This document shows, piece by piece, positions 1 through 7,394 of a DNA stretch of 24,114 bases. The notes below the pieces were generated by a model that was not told the origin of the DNA, searched no databases, and saw nothing but the letters and a program-made list of their open reading frames with translations. Numbering within the stretch: the first letter of the stretch is position 1; every line of letters starts with the position of its first letter. Source of the stretch: DATCDE01 sp038252405. GTDB taxonomy: Bacteria > Actinomycetota > Actinomycetes > Prado026. The DNA lies in assembly GCA_038252405.1 (NCBI GenBank), contig JBBSAJ010000034.1:1-24114 (forward strand), read 5' to 3'. The position numbers were made by a program, and so were the translations under genes.

Positions 1-2
1 CG

Positions 3-263
3 CCCTGGTACTTCAACGACCCGGTCACCGGCGAGCACCAGCTGCGCAGCGAGCAGTGGTTCGCGGAGGGGTCAGCGGCTGAGCTGCCCGGCCTGGCCAA
101 CGTCCGCTTCGTGGTGAATCCGCAGCTGGTCGGACGGGTGTTCGACAACGTGTTCGAGGCGCCGTCGCTCATCCTGGAGCGCACCGCGGGCGGCACCGTC
201 GTGCGGGCCAGGGCCGCTGACCCCCGCTCGGAGGACGTGCTCCACGTCCGCGCGACGCTCTAG
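3..263 (+). CDS. 3' end of an unrecognised protein (partial)
   Basis: An open frame runs from the left edge to a TAG at 261-263, giving the last 86 residues of a protein. It begins PWYFNDPVTGEHQLRSEQWF and ends VLHVRATL. The residues read as an ordinary soluble globular protein: no membrane segment, no Cys, no recognisable catalytic motif. Codon use is the same GC-rich type as the neighbours, so I take the frame as real. I do not recognise the family. The gene is separated from the cold-shock gene by about 210 nt, so it is probably the end of its own transcription unit. Confidence 0.6.
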   Translation, partial: PWYFNDPVTGEHQLRSEQWFAEGSAAELPGLANVRFVVNPQLVGRVFDNVFEAPSLILERTAGGTVVRARAADPRSEDVLHVRATL

Positions 264-346
264 CGGACAGTTGCTCCGAGGACGGTTCCCGGCCGTCCCG
301 ATCCTGCTACCCTCGCCAACGGTCGCTGTACCGAAGAACGTGTTCG

Positions 347-375
347 ACGCCCGCGACTCACAAGGTCGCGGGCGT
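347..375 (+). other. Hairpin in the leader region of the cold-shock gene
   Basis: An 11-bp perfect inverted repeat (ACGCCCGCGAC at 347-357, complement at 365-375) with a 7-nt loop lies between the upstream stop (263) and the cold-shock start (473). No T-run follows. It could terminate the upstream gene or fold in the long 5' leader that cold-shock mRNAs often carry. The sequence alone does not decide. No convincing -35/-10 pair was found in 264-472; TACCCT at 308-313 with TTCCCG at 286-291 is the best but weak. Confidence 0.45.
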
Positions 376-472
376 GTGCTCTGTCAGGGTCCTACCTTGC
401 TGGCCGCGTCGCGGAAGTCACCGACCGGCGCCCGTGCAGTGCGGGTGCCTCCTTTCGCACAGGGAGTACGCC

Positions 473-679
473 ATGGCCCAGCAGGGCACCGTGAAGTGGT
501 TCAACGCTGAGAAGGGCTTCGGCTTCATCGCCGTCGACGGCGGCGGCGCCGACGTCTTCGTGCACTTCTCCGCCATCGTGGCCGATGGCTACCGCAGCCT
601 CGACGAGGGCCAGCGGGTCGAGTTCGAGGTCGTGCAGGGCCAGAAGGGCCCGCAGGCCGAGCAGGTCCGCGGCATCTGA
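473..679 (+). CDS. Cold-shock domain protein (CspA family)
   Basis: This is a 68-aa single cold-shock domain (OB-fold) protein, the usual length of the family. Such proteins bind single-stranded RNA/DNA, melt RNA secondary structure in the cytoplasm and act as RNA chaperones. RNP1 (KGFGFI, residues about 18-23) and RNP2 (VFVHFS, about 33-38) are both intact, as is the N-terminal GTVKWFN. The start at 473 is chosen because AGGGAG (461-466) lies 6 nt upstream and the family begins at MAQGTVKWFN. An in-frame upstream ATG at 374 would add a 33-residue tail unlike any Csp. The gene stands alone: 209 nt of non-coding DNA precede it and a strong hairpin follows. The family assignment is secure; whether it responds to cold, stress or growth phase is not visible. 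Confidence 0.97.
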   Translation: MAQQGTVKWFNAEKGFGFIAVDGGGADVFVHFSAIVADGYRSLDEGQRVEFEVVQGQKGPQAEQVRGI

Positions 680-692
680 CTGCGAACACCCC

Positions 693-724
693 ACGGGCGC
701 GCCTCCCACGGGGGGCGCGCCCGT
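693..724 (+). terminator. Terminator-like hairpin after the cold-shock gene
   Basis: An 11-bp perfect G+C-rich stem (ACGGGCGCGCC at 693-703 and its complement at 714-724) has a 10-nt loop, starting 13 nt after the csp stop. No U-tract follows, which is common for terminators in high-GC actinobacteria. It separates csp from the amidotransferase at 751. Confidence 0.75.
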
Positions 725-750
725 CGGCGTCTCCCCCCGAGGAGGGCCCC

Positions 751-1422
751 ATGCGTGCGCTCGTGATCGCCAACCGGGTCGACCCGGATCCCGGCTACGT
801 CGGGGCCGCCCTCGCCGCCCGCGGCTTCACCCTCGCCGCGTGCTGGCGCGAGCAGGAGGGGCCGCTGCCCGATCCCACCGGCTACGACCTGGTCCTGGCC
901 CTCGGCTCGGACTGGTCGGTGTACTGGCAGCACGTCGCCGTCCACGTCGACCGGGAGGCCGCGCTGTTGCGTGCGGCGGTGGACGCCGAGGTGCCCGTCC
1001 TCGGGCTGTGCTTCGGCGGCCAGCTGCTCGCGCACGCGCTCGGCGGCCGGGTCGAGCCGGCGCCGACACCCGAGATCGGCTGGTACCGGGTCGAGTCCGA
1101 CCGGCCCGAGCTGCTCCCCGAGGGCCCCTACGCCCAGTGGCACGTCGACCGGTTCGTGCCCCCGCCGGGGGCCGTCGAGCTGGCCCGCTCCCCCGCCGGG
1201 TCCCAGGCCTACGCCCTCGGTTCCGCCCTGGGCCTGCAGTTCCACCCGGAGGCCAGCCCAGAGATCCTGCGCCGCTGGGTGCAGGAGGGGCAGTCCAGCC
1301 TCGACGCGAACGGGGTGGACGGCGCGGCCTTCCTGGCCGAGGCGCAGGGCCGCGCCGAGGAGGCACAGGCCCGAGCCGACCTCCTGGTGACGGCCTTCCT
1401 CGGTGGCCGGCTCGCGCCGTGA
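751..1422 (+). CDS. Class I glutamine amidotransferase (GMP-synthase-like GATase)
   Basis: A 223-aa stand-alone class I GATase. The family hydrolyses the amide of glutamine (or gamma-glutamyl compounds), often to feed ammonia to a partner. The nucleophile elbow GLCFGGQ places Cys87. FHPEAS supplies His165 and Glu167, completing the Cys-His-Glu triad. QWHVD at 129-133 matches the conserved substrate-side histidine region of COG0518 proteins. A GAGG sequence (739-742) precedes the ATG at 751. No synthetase partner lies next to it. It sits 92 nt upstream of the arginine deiminase operon on the same strand, which would allow a nitrogen-metabolism role, but nothing ties it to arginine. The true substrate is unknown; gamma-glutamyl hydrolase (PuuD-like) or an ammonia donor are both possible. 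Confidence 0.85.
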   Translation: MRALVIANRVDPDPGYVGAALAARGFTLAACWREQEGPLPDPTGYDLVLALGSDWSVYWQHVAVHVDREAALLRAAVDAEVPVLGLCFGGQLLAHALGGRVEPAPTPEIGWYRVESDRPELLPEGPYAQWHVDRFVPPPGAVELARSPAGSQAYALGSALGLQFHPEASPEILRRWVQEGQSSLDANGVDGAAFLAEAQGRAEEAQARADLLVTAFLGGRLAP

Positions 1423-1474
1423 TCAGCCGGAGTACCAAAGACCCCTGGGCAACCGACCATGCTCGGCGGGAGGC

Positions 1475-1490
1475 TGCTGCTTGAGCAGCA
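1475..1490 (+). other. Small hairpin in the arcD leader
   Basis: TGCTGC-TTGA-GCAGCA forms a 6-bp stem with a tetraloop, 24 nt upstream of the arcD start. It may be a weak terminator of the preceding gene or a leader element of the arc mRNA. No convincing promoter was found in 1423-1514. Confidence 0.3.
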
Positions 1491-1514
1491 CCGTGTCGCC
1501 GGCGGGAGGCCGAC

Positions 1515-2903
1515 ATGACTCAGCAGACGGACACCACGAGCGCTCCGAAGCGCAGCACCCTCGCGTTGCCCCAGGCCACCGCCCTCATCGTCGGCAGCAT
1601 CATCGGGGTCGGCATCTTCAACCTCCCCGGATCGCTCGCCTCGTACGGGCCGATCAGCCTGTTCGCCATGGCGCTGACCACGGTCGGCGCGCTGGCACTG
1701 GCCTTGTTGTTCGCCTCGTTGTCCCGACGGCTGCCCGCCGACGGCGGGCCCTACGCCTATGCGCGCGCGGCCTTCGGCAACCTCACCGGCTTCTCGAACG
1801 CCTGGCTGTACTGGATCACGGCCTGGTCGGGGAACGCGGCCATCGTGGTCGGCTGGGTCTTCTACGTGGAGCAGTTCGTGAACACCGACCACAGCAAGGC
1901 GTGGTCAGTCGTCCTGTGCCTGATCGGACTTTGGCTCCCGGCGGTCATCAACCTCACCGGGGTGAAGAACATGGGGGCGGTCCAGCTGTGGACCTCGATC
2001 CTGAAGTTCGTCCCACTGGTCTTCATGTCCACCGTCGGCCTGTTCTTCGTCAGCAGCGACAACTTCACGCCGTGGAACACCAGCGGCGGGAGCGTCGTCT
2101 CTGCCATCGGCGGCGCCATGGCGCTGTGCCTGTTCTCCTACTTGGGCGTCGAGACCGCGGCGGTGGCCGCAGCCCAGGTCCGCGACCCCGACCGCAACGT
2201 CCCGCGGGCGACGGTCATGGGCACCCTCGGCACGGCCGTGGTCTACCTGCTGTCCCTGTTCGCGGTGTTCGGCATCGTCGGCTCCACCCAGCTGGGCGAG
2301 TCCAGCGCGCCGTTCTCCACGGCCGTGAACGACATCTTCGGCGGGACCTGGGCCGGCAACGTGATGGCGGCGCTCGTCGTCATCTCCGGGTTCGGGGCCC
2401 TCAACGGCTGGACCATGATCTGCGCCGAGATGCCCAAGGCCGCCGAGGCGGACGGGCTCTTCCCGTCGCGGTTCGGACGGCTCTCCTCGGCCGGTGTCCC
2501 GGCCTTCGGGATCATCGCCTCGACCCTGCTGGCCTCGGTGGCCATGGTGCTGTCCTTCTGGGGCTCGGCCGGCTACACCGTCTTCAATACCCTGGTGTAC
2601 ATGTCCGGCATCACGGCGGCGATCCCCTACGCGTTCTCGGCGCTGGCCCAGATCAAGTGGCGGGTGGTGGACAACCGGGCGATCCACACGCCGCGGTTCC
2701 TGCGTGACGTCCTGATCGCCGTCGTCGCCTTGGCCTTCTCCCTCCTGTTCATCTTCTTCTCGCGCAACACCGGTGGCAGCCTGTGGCAGGAGTACGCGCC
2801 GTTCGTGTACGCCGGGCTGGCCTTCCTCGTCGGGATCCCCGTCTACCTTGCCCAGCGCACCCGGATGACCACACCGGAGCCGGTGCCCCCGTTCCGTCCT
2901 TGA
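1515..2903 (+). CDS. arcD: APC-family amino acid antiporter, probable arginine/ornithine exchanger
   Basis: A 462-aa hydrophobic protein with about 12 transmembrane segments, the normal size for the basic amino acid/polyamine antiporter (APA) branch of the APC superfamily. After a short polar N-terminus (residues 1-16) it shows the family signature in TM1, GSIIGVGIFNLPG (27-39). It is the first gene of the arc operon, with arcA1 only 15 nt downstream. This supports electroneutral exchange of external arginine for internal ornithine across the cytoplasmic membrane. GGGAGG (1504-1509) precedes the ATG. Agmatine/putrescine or arginine/agmatine exchange is possible for the family, but the adjacent deiminase, OTCase and carbamate kinase make arginine/ornithine the best reading. 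Confidence 0.85.
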   Translation: MTQQTDTTSAPKRSTLALPQATALIVGSIIGVGIFNLPGSLASYGPISLFAMALTTVGALALALLFASLSRRLPADGGPYAYARAAFGNLTGFSNAWLYWITAWSGNAAIVVGWVFYVEQFVNTDHSKAWSVVLCLIGLWLPAVINLTGVKNMGAVQLWTSILKFVPLVFMSTVGLFFVSSDNFTPWNTSGGSVVSAIGGAMALCLFSYLGVETAAVAAAQVRDPDRNVPRATVMGTLGTAVVYLLSLFAVFGIVGSTQLGESSAPFSTAVNDIFGGTWAGNVMAALVVISGFGALNGWTMICAEMPKAAEADGLFPSRFGRLSSAGVPAFGIIASTLLASVAMVLSFWGSAGYTVFNTLVYMSGITAAIPYAFSALAQIKWRVVDNRAIHTPRFLRDVLIAVVALAFSLLFIFFSRNTGGSLWQEYAPFVYAGLAFLVGIPVYLAQRTRMTTPEPVPPFRP

Positions 2904-2918
2904 GACAGAGGAGCTGCA

Positions 2919-4142
2919 ATGGCGTTCCACGTCGACTCAGAGGTCGGCCAGCTGCGACAGGTGATCCTGCACCGGCCGGGGCTGGAGCTGACCCGGCTCA
3001 CGCCGTCCAACGTGCACGACCTGCTGTTCGACGACGTCATGTGGGCGGGCCGGGCCCGCCAGGAGCACGACGCGTTCGCCCGGCAGCTGCGCGAGCACGG
3101 CGTGGACGTGCACCTGTACGGCGACCTGCTGGCCACCGCACTCGACCAGCCGGGCGCGCGGAGCTTCCTCAAGGCGCGGCTGACGACGGCGACGCAGTAC
3201 GGTCCGGCCCTCGACAAGCCGCTGGACGAGTGGGTGGACGCGACGCCGGCCGGGACGCTGGCCGAGCTGCTCATCGGCGGAGTGCTCAAGCGGGACGTCC
3301 CGACCCCGATGACGACCAGCCTGCTGTGGTCGTTCCTCGGCGACGAGGACTTCCTGTTCACCCCGCTGCCGAACCACCTGTTCCCCCGGGACAGCGTGGC
3401 GCTCGTCTACGGCGGGCTGGTGGTCAACCCGATGGCCGAGTCCGCCCGCAAGCGCGAGACGCTGCACTCGCGGATCATCTGGAACTTCCACCCGCTGTTC
3501 CGGGACGCGGGGCTCACCTCCGTCTACGGCAACGACGACGTCGACCACGACCCGGCCTCGGTCGAGGGCGGCGACGTCCACGTGATCGGTAACGGCGCGG
3601 TCATGCTCGGGATGGGCCAGCGGAGCACCCCGCAGGGGGTCGAGCTGCTCAGCCGGGCCCTGTTCGCCTCCGGGCTGGTCTCCAAGGTGATCGTCGTGGA
3701 GCTGCCCAAGACCCGGGCGTTCATGTACCTCGACACCGCGCTCACGATGATCGACAGGGACGCCTTCTCGGTCTACCCGTACCTCGACCTCGAGCTGCGC
3801 TCCTACACCCTCACGCCCAAGGACGGCAGCGGCGAGTTCGCCGTGACGGAGAACGCGGACCTGTTCGGTGCGATCGCCGAGGCCGTGGGCGTCGACAAGA
3901 TCCGGGTGCTGCGCACCCCGATCGACGTCAAGGGGGCCGAGCGCGAGCAGTGGGACGACGGCAACAACTTCCTGGCCCTGTCCCCCGGGGTCATCGTCGG
4001 CTACGAGCGCAACACCACCACCAACAAGTACCTCACCGACCAGGGCATCGAGGTCATCCCGATCACCGGGTCGGAGCTCGGCCGGGCCCACGGTGGCCCG
4101 CGCGCGCTGACCTGCCCGATCGAACGCGACCCCGTCGACTGA
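2919..4142 (+). CDS. Arginine deiminase paralog lacking catalytic Cys and His (probable pseudoenzyme)
   Basis: This 407-aa protein is collinear with arcA2 over its whole length, with no gap and about 75% identity by hand count. Family members convert arginine to citrulline and ammonia with a Cys nucleophile, a His, two Asp, a Glu and an Arg (Cys406, His278, Asp166, Asp280, Glu224 and Arg401 in the Pseudomonas enzyme, from memory). Here Asp158, Glu216 and Asp272 remain. The catalytic His is Tyr270 (TAC at 3726-3728), the nucleophile is Ala396 (GCG at 4104-4106) and the Arg is His391 (CAC at 4089-4091). The Cys at 399 is the second, non-catalytic Cys of the CMxC motif. Local changes cluster around the active site (HLFPRDSVAL, GQRSTPQ). 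The frame, RBS (GAGGAG, 2908-2913) and codon use are intact, so it is expressed-looking rather than decayed. Hydrolysis by the known mechanism should be impossible. A structural, regulatory or ligand-sensing role, perhaps as a hetero-oligomer with ArcA2, is inference. Confidence 0.9.
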   Translation: MAFHVDSEVGQLRQVILHRPGLELTRLTPSNVHDLLFDDVMWAGRARQEHDAFARQLREHGVDVHLYGDLLATALDQPGARSFLKARLTTATQYGPALDKPLDEWVDATPAGTLAELLIGGVLKRDVPTPMTTSLLWSFLGDEDFLFTPLPNHLFPRDSVALVYGGLVVNPMAESARKRETLHSRIIWNFHPLFRDAGLTSVYGNDDVDHDPASVEGGDVHVIGNGAVMLGMGQRSTPQGVELLSRALFASGLVSKVIVVELPKTRAFMYLDTALTMIDRDAFSVYPYLDLELRSYTLTPKDGSGEFAVTENADLFGAIAEAVGVDKIRVLRTPIDVKGAEREQWDDGNNFLALSPGVIVGYERNTTTNKYLTDQGIEVIPITGSELGRAHGGPRALTCPIERDPVD

Positions 4143-4161
4143 CCCGAAGGAGCGACCAGCG

Positions 4162-5385
4162 ATGACCTTCCACGTTGACTCCGAGGTCGGACGGCTCAAG
4201 CAGGTCATCCTGCACCGGCCCGGGCTCGAGCTGTCCCGGCTCACGCCGTCCAACGTCCACGACCTGCTCTTCGACGACGTCATGTGGGCCGAGCGGGCCC
4301 GCGAGGAGCACGACGTCTTCGCCCAGAAGCTGCGGGACAAGGGGATCACCGTCTACCTGTTCGCCGAGCTGTTGGGCGAGGCCCTCGGGCAGCCGGGCGC
4401 CAAGGACTTCCTCAAGGAGCGGCTGACCACGGCCACCCAGTTCGGCCCGGCGCTGGACAAGCCGCTCGACGACCTCGTCGACGCGACACCGGCCCGGCAG
4501 CTGGCCGAGCTGCTCATCGGCGGGGTGCTCAAGCGCGACGTCCCCGACCCGGGCACGACCAGCCTGCTGTGGTCCCACCTCGACGACGAGGACTTCCTGC
4601 TGACCCCGCTGCCCAACCACCTGTTCCAGCGGGACAACTCGGCGTGGGTCTACGGGGGACTGTCGGTGCACCCGATGGCCAAGCCCGCGCGCAAGCGGGA
4701 GACGCTGCACTCGCGGATCATCTGGAACTTCCACCCGCTGTTCCGCGACGCGGGGCTGCACTTCTACTACGGCAACGACGACCTGCGGCACGAGCCGGCC
4801 ACCGTCGAGGGCGGCGACATCCTGGTCATCGGCAACGGTGCCGTCATGATCGGGATGGGCGAGCGGACCACACCGCAAGGCGTGGAGATGCTGGCCCGCA
4901 GCTACTTCTCCGCTGGGATGGTCAACCGGGTGATCGCCGTCGAGCTGCCCAAGGCTCGAGCGTTCATGCACCTCGACACCGCCATGACGATGGTGGACCG
5001 GGACGCCTTCTCGGTCTACCCGTACCTCGACCTGGCGCTGCGGTCGTACTCGCTGACCCCGCGCGGGTCCGGCGGCGACTACGACGTGGTGGAGAACTCC
5101 GACCTGTTCGCCGTGGTCGCCGAGGCGATCGGGGTGGACAAGATCCGGCTGCTCAAGACGCCGATCGACGTCAAGGGCGCCCAGCGCGAGCAGTGGGACG
5201 ACGGCAACAACTTCCTGGCCGTCGCACCCGGAGTGATCTTCGGCTACGAGCGCAACACCACCACGAACAAGTACCTTTCGGACGAGGGCATCGAGATCGT
5301 CCCGATCGTCGGCTCCGAGCTCGGTCGCGGCCGGGGCGGGCCACGGTGCATGAGCTGCCCGATCGAGCGCGAAGCCGTCCTCTGA
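4162..5385 (+). CDS. arcA: Arginine deiminase (catalytically intact copy)
   Basis: A 407-aa enzyme of the guanidino-group modifying superfamily. It hydrolyses L-arginine to L-citrulline and ammonia, the first step of the ADI pathway in the cytoplasm. The active-site set is complete: Asp158 in HLFQRD, Glu216 in VEGGD, His270 and Asp272 in FMHLDTAMTM, Arg391 and nucleophile Cys396 in GRGRGGPRCMSCP. The RBS AAGGAG (4147-4152) lies 9 nt before the ATG. It follows its inactive-looking paralog by 19 nt and precedes the OTCase by 31 nt, all in one direction. This copy must supply the deiminase activity of the operon. Length and motifs match the actinobacterial ADI type. Confidence 0.97.
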   Translation: MTFHVDSEVGRLKQVILHRPGLELSRLTPSNVHDLLFDDVMWAERAREEHDVFAQKLRDKGITVYLFAELLGEALGQPGAKDFLKERLTTATQFGPALDKPLDDLVDATPARQLAELLIGGVLKRDVPDPGTTSLLWSHLDDEDFLLTPLPNHLFQRDNSAWVYGGLSVHPMAKPARKRETLHSRIIWNFHPLFRDAGLHFYYGNDDLRHEPATVEGGDILVIGNGAVMIGMGERTTPQGVEMLARSYFSAGMVNRVIAVELPKARAFMHLDTAMTMVDRDAFSVYPYLDLALRSYSLTPRGSGGDYDVVENSDLFAVVAEAIGVDKIRLLKTPIDVKGAQREQWDDGNNFLAVAPGVIFGYERNTTTNKYLSDEGIEIVPIVGSELGRGRGGPRCMSCPIEREAVL

Positions 5386-5416
5386 CCCCGTTCGTCCGTC
5401 CCACCGAGGAGCTGAG

Positions 5417-6427
5417 ATGCCCGTCAACCTGCGCCACCGGGACTTCGTCAAGGAGATCGACTTCTCCAAGAAGGAGCTGCAGTACCTGCTCGACCTCGCC
5501 CGTGACCTCAAGCGGGCCAAGTACGCCGGCACCGAGGTGCCGCGGATGCGGGGCAAGAACGTGGCGCTGATCTTCGAGAAGACCTCCACCCGCACCCGCT
5601 GCGCGTTCGAGGTCGGCGCCTACGACCAGGGCGCGCGGATCACCTACCTGGACCCGCAGAGCTCCCAGATGGGGCACAAGGAGTCCACCGCAGACACCGC
5701 GCGGGTGCTGTCCCGCTACTACGACGCCATCGAGTTCCGCGGCAAGGCCCAGGCCATGGTCGAGGAGCTCGCCCAGTACTCCGACGTCCCCGTCTACAAC
5801 GGGCTCACCGACGAGTGGCACCCGACCCAGATGATGGCCGACTTCCTCACCATGCTCGAGCACGGCCGCGGCCGGCCGGTGGAGGAGACCAGCTACGCCT
5901 ACCTCGGCGACGCCCGCTCCAACATGGGCAACTCGCTGCTGGTGATGGGCGCGATCATGGGCGCGGACGTGCGGATCGCCTCGCCCAAGCACCTGTGGCC
6001 GTCCGCGGAGGTCCAGGACATCGCCCGGTCCCGCGCCGCCGAGTCGGGGGCGCGGGTCACCCTCACCGAGGACGCCGACGAGGCGCTGGCCGGCGTCCAG
6101 TTCGTGCACACCGACGTCTGGGTGTCGATGGGTGAGCCCAAGGAGGTCTGGACCGAGCGGGTCAACCTGCTCACCCCGTACCAGGTGAACGCCGAGGCGC
6201 TGAAGAAGACCGGCAACCCGGACGCCAAGTTCATGCACTGCCTGCCTGCGTTCCACGACACGAACACCGTGGTCGGCAAGGACATCGCCGAGAAGACCGG
6301 GATGACCAACGGGCTCGAGGTGACGGGCGACGTCTTCGAGTCGACCGCCAACATCGCCTTCGACCAGGCCGAGAACCGGCTGCACACCATCAAGGCGATC
6401 ATGGTCGCCACCATCGGCGACGTCTGA
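5417..6427 (+). CDS. arcB: Ornithine carbamoyltransferase, catabolic
   Basis: A 336-aa cytoplasmic OTCase. In this context it runs catabolically: citrulline + phosphate to ornithine + carbamoyl phosphate. Carbamoyl-phosphate site STRTR is at residues 57-61, the SQMGHKEST loop at 83-91, and the ornithine-side HCLPAFHD motif begins at 274. The N-terminal MPVNLRHRDFVKEIDF and total length are typical of ArcB-type enzymes rather than the shorter anabolic ArgF. GAGGAG (5406-5411) precedes the ATG. It lies between the deiminase and carbamate kinase, so arcB is preferred over argF. Anabolic activity cannot be excluded by sequence alone. Confidence 0.95.
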   Translation: MPVNLRHRDFVKEIDFSKKELQYLLDLARDLKRAKYAGTEVPRMRGKNVALIFEKTSTRTRCAFEVGAYDQGARITYLDPQSSQMGHKESTADTARVLSRYYDAIEFRGKAQAMVEELAQYSDVPVYNGLTDEWHPTQMMADFLTMLEHGRGRPVEETSYAYLGDARSNMGNSLLVMGAIMGADVRIASPKHLWPSAEVQDIARSRAAESGARVTLTEDADEALAGVQFVHTDVWVSMGEPKEVWTERVNLLTPYQVNAEALKKTGNPDAKFMHCLPAFHDTNTVVGKDIAEKTGMTNGLEVTGDVFESTANIAFDQAENRLHTIKAIMVATIGDV

Positions 6428-6446
6428 CCGGGCGAAGGAGCACACC

Positions 6447-7379
6447 ATGAGAGTGGTCGTAGCCCTGGGGGGCAACGCGCTGCAGAGGCGGGGCGAGCCC
6501 ATGACGGTGGACAGCCAGCGCGAGAACGTCCGGGTCGCCTGCCAGGCCCTGGCCCCGGTGGCGGTGGCCCACGAGCTGGTGATCTCCCACGGCAACGGGC
6601 CGCAGGTCGGGCTGCTCGCCCTGCAGGCCTCGACCTACGACGAGGCCTCCAGCTACCCCTTCGACGTGCTCGGCGCGCAGACCGAGGGAATGATCGGCTA
6701 CATGATCGAGCAGGAGCTCGGCAACCTGCTCCCGTTCGAGAAGCCGCTGGCCACCGTCTTGTCCATGACCGAGGTCGACGCCGAGGACCCGGCGTTCCAC
6801 GACCCGACCAAGTTCGTCGGGCCGGTCTACTCCGAGGCCGACGCCAAGCGGCTGGCCGCGGAGAAGGGCTGGGTGGTCCGCCCGGACGGCGAGCACTGGC
6901 GGCGGGTGGTCCCCTCTCCCCTGCCCAGGCGCATCTTCGAGATCCGGCCGGTGCGCTGGCTGCTCGCCCAGGGCACCGTGGTGATCTGCGCCGGCGGCGG
7001 TGGCATTCCCACCATGTACCGGCCAGGGACCCGGACGCTGGTGGGGGTCGAGGCGGTCATCGACAAGGACCGGGCGAGCGCGGTCCTCGCCAAGGACCTC
7101 GACGCCGACCTGCTGGTGATCGCCACCGACACCGACGCCGTTTACGTCGGCTGGGGGACCCCCGAGCAGCGGGCGATCAGCGCTGCACACCCGGACGCCC
7201 TCGGCGGGTTCGGCTTCCCGGCCGGCTCGATGGGGCCCAAGGTCGAGGCTGCGGCGGACTTCGCCCGGGTGACCGGACACCCGGCCGTGATCGGGTCGCT
7301 CCCGGAGCTCGCCGCGATCCTGGACGGCAAGGGCGGGACCCGGATCTCCGTCGACGTCGACGGGGTCGTGTACGCCTGA
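6447..7379 (+). CDS. arcC: Carbamate kinase
   Basis: A 310-aa member of the amino acid kinase family. It transfers the phosphate of carbamoyl phosphate to ADP, giving ATP, ammonia and CO2, the energy-yielding step of the ADI pathway. The N-terminal nucleotide-site motif ALGGNALQRRGEP, the HGNGPQVGLL motif (residues about 49-58), CAGGGGIP (around 180) and the C-terminal GSMGPKVEAA stretch are all present. AAGGAG (6436-6441) precedes the ATG. It is the last gene of the operon and ends 9 nt from the stop of the convergent pckG. The stop codon lies in a palindrome that may terminate both units. Confidence 0.96.
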   Translation: MRVVVALGGNALQRRGEPMTVDSQRENVRVACQALAPVAVAHELVISHGNGPQVGLLALQASTYDEASSYPFDVLGAQTEGMIGYMIEQELGNLLPFEKPLATVLSMTEVDAEDPAFHDPTKFVGPVYSEADAKRLAAEKGWVVRPDGEHWRRVVPSPLPRRIFEIRPVRWLLAQGTVVICAGGGGIPTMYRPGTRTLVGVEAVIDKDRASAVLAKDLDADLLVIATDTDAVYVGWGTPEQRAISAAHPDALGGFGFPAGSMGPKVEAAADFARVTGHPAVIGSLPELAAILDGKGGTRISVDVDGVVYA

Positions 7380-7394
7380 CCGGTCCGGTCAGGC
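7374..7394. terminator. Palindrome spanning both stop codons of arcC and pckG
   Basis: The 21 bp from GCCTGACCGG through the central T to its exact complement form a perfect inverted repeat. It contains the TGA of arcC (7377-7379) and, on the other strand, the TGA of pckG (7391-7389). As RNA it could form an 8-9 bp stem with a 3-5 nt loop from either side, so it may act as a bidirectional terminator. There is no T-run on either side. Confidence 0.5.

Noticed and set aside
374..472. Upstream ATG at 374 for the cold-shock protein
   Set aside because: It adds 33 residues not found in the family, and the ATG at 473 has the proper ribosome binding site.
2919..5385. Tandem deiminase genes as an assembly duplication artefact
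   Set aside because: The copies differ at about a quarter of residues spread along the length, with separate ribosome binding sites and many synonymous differences.
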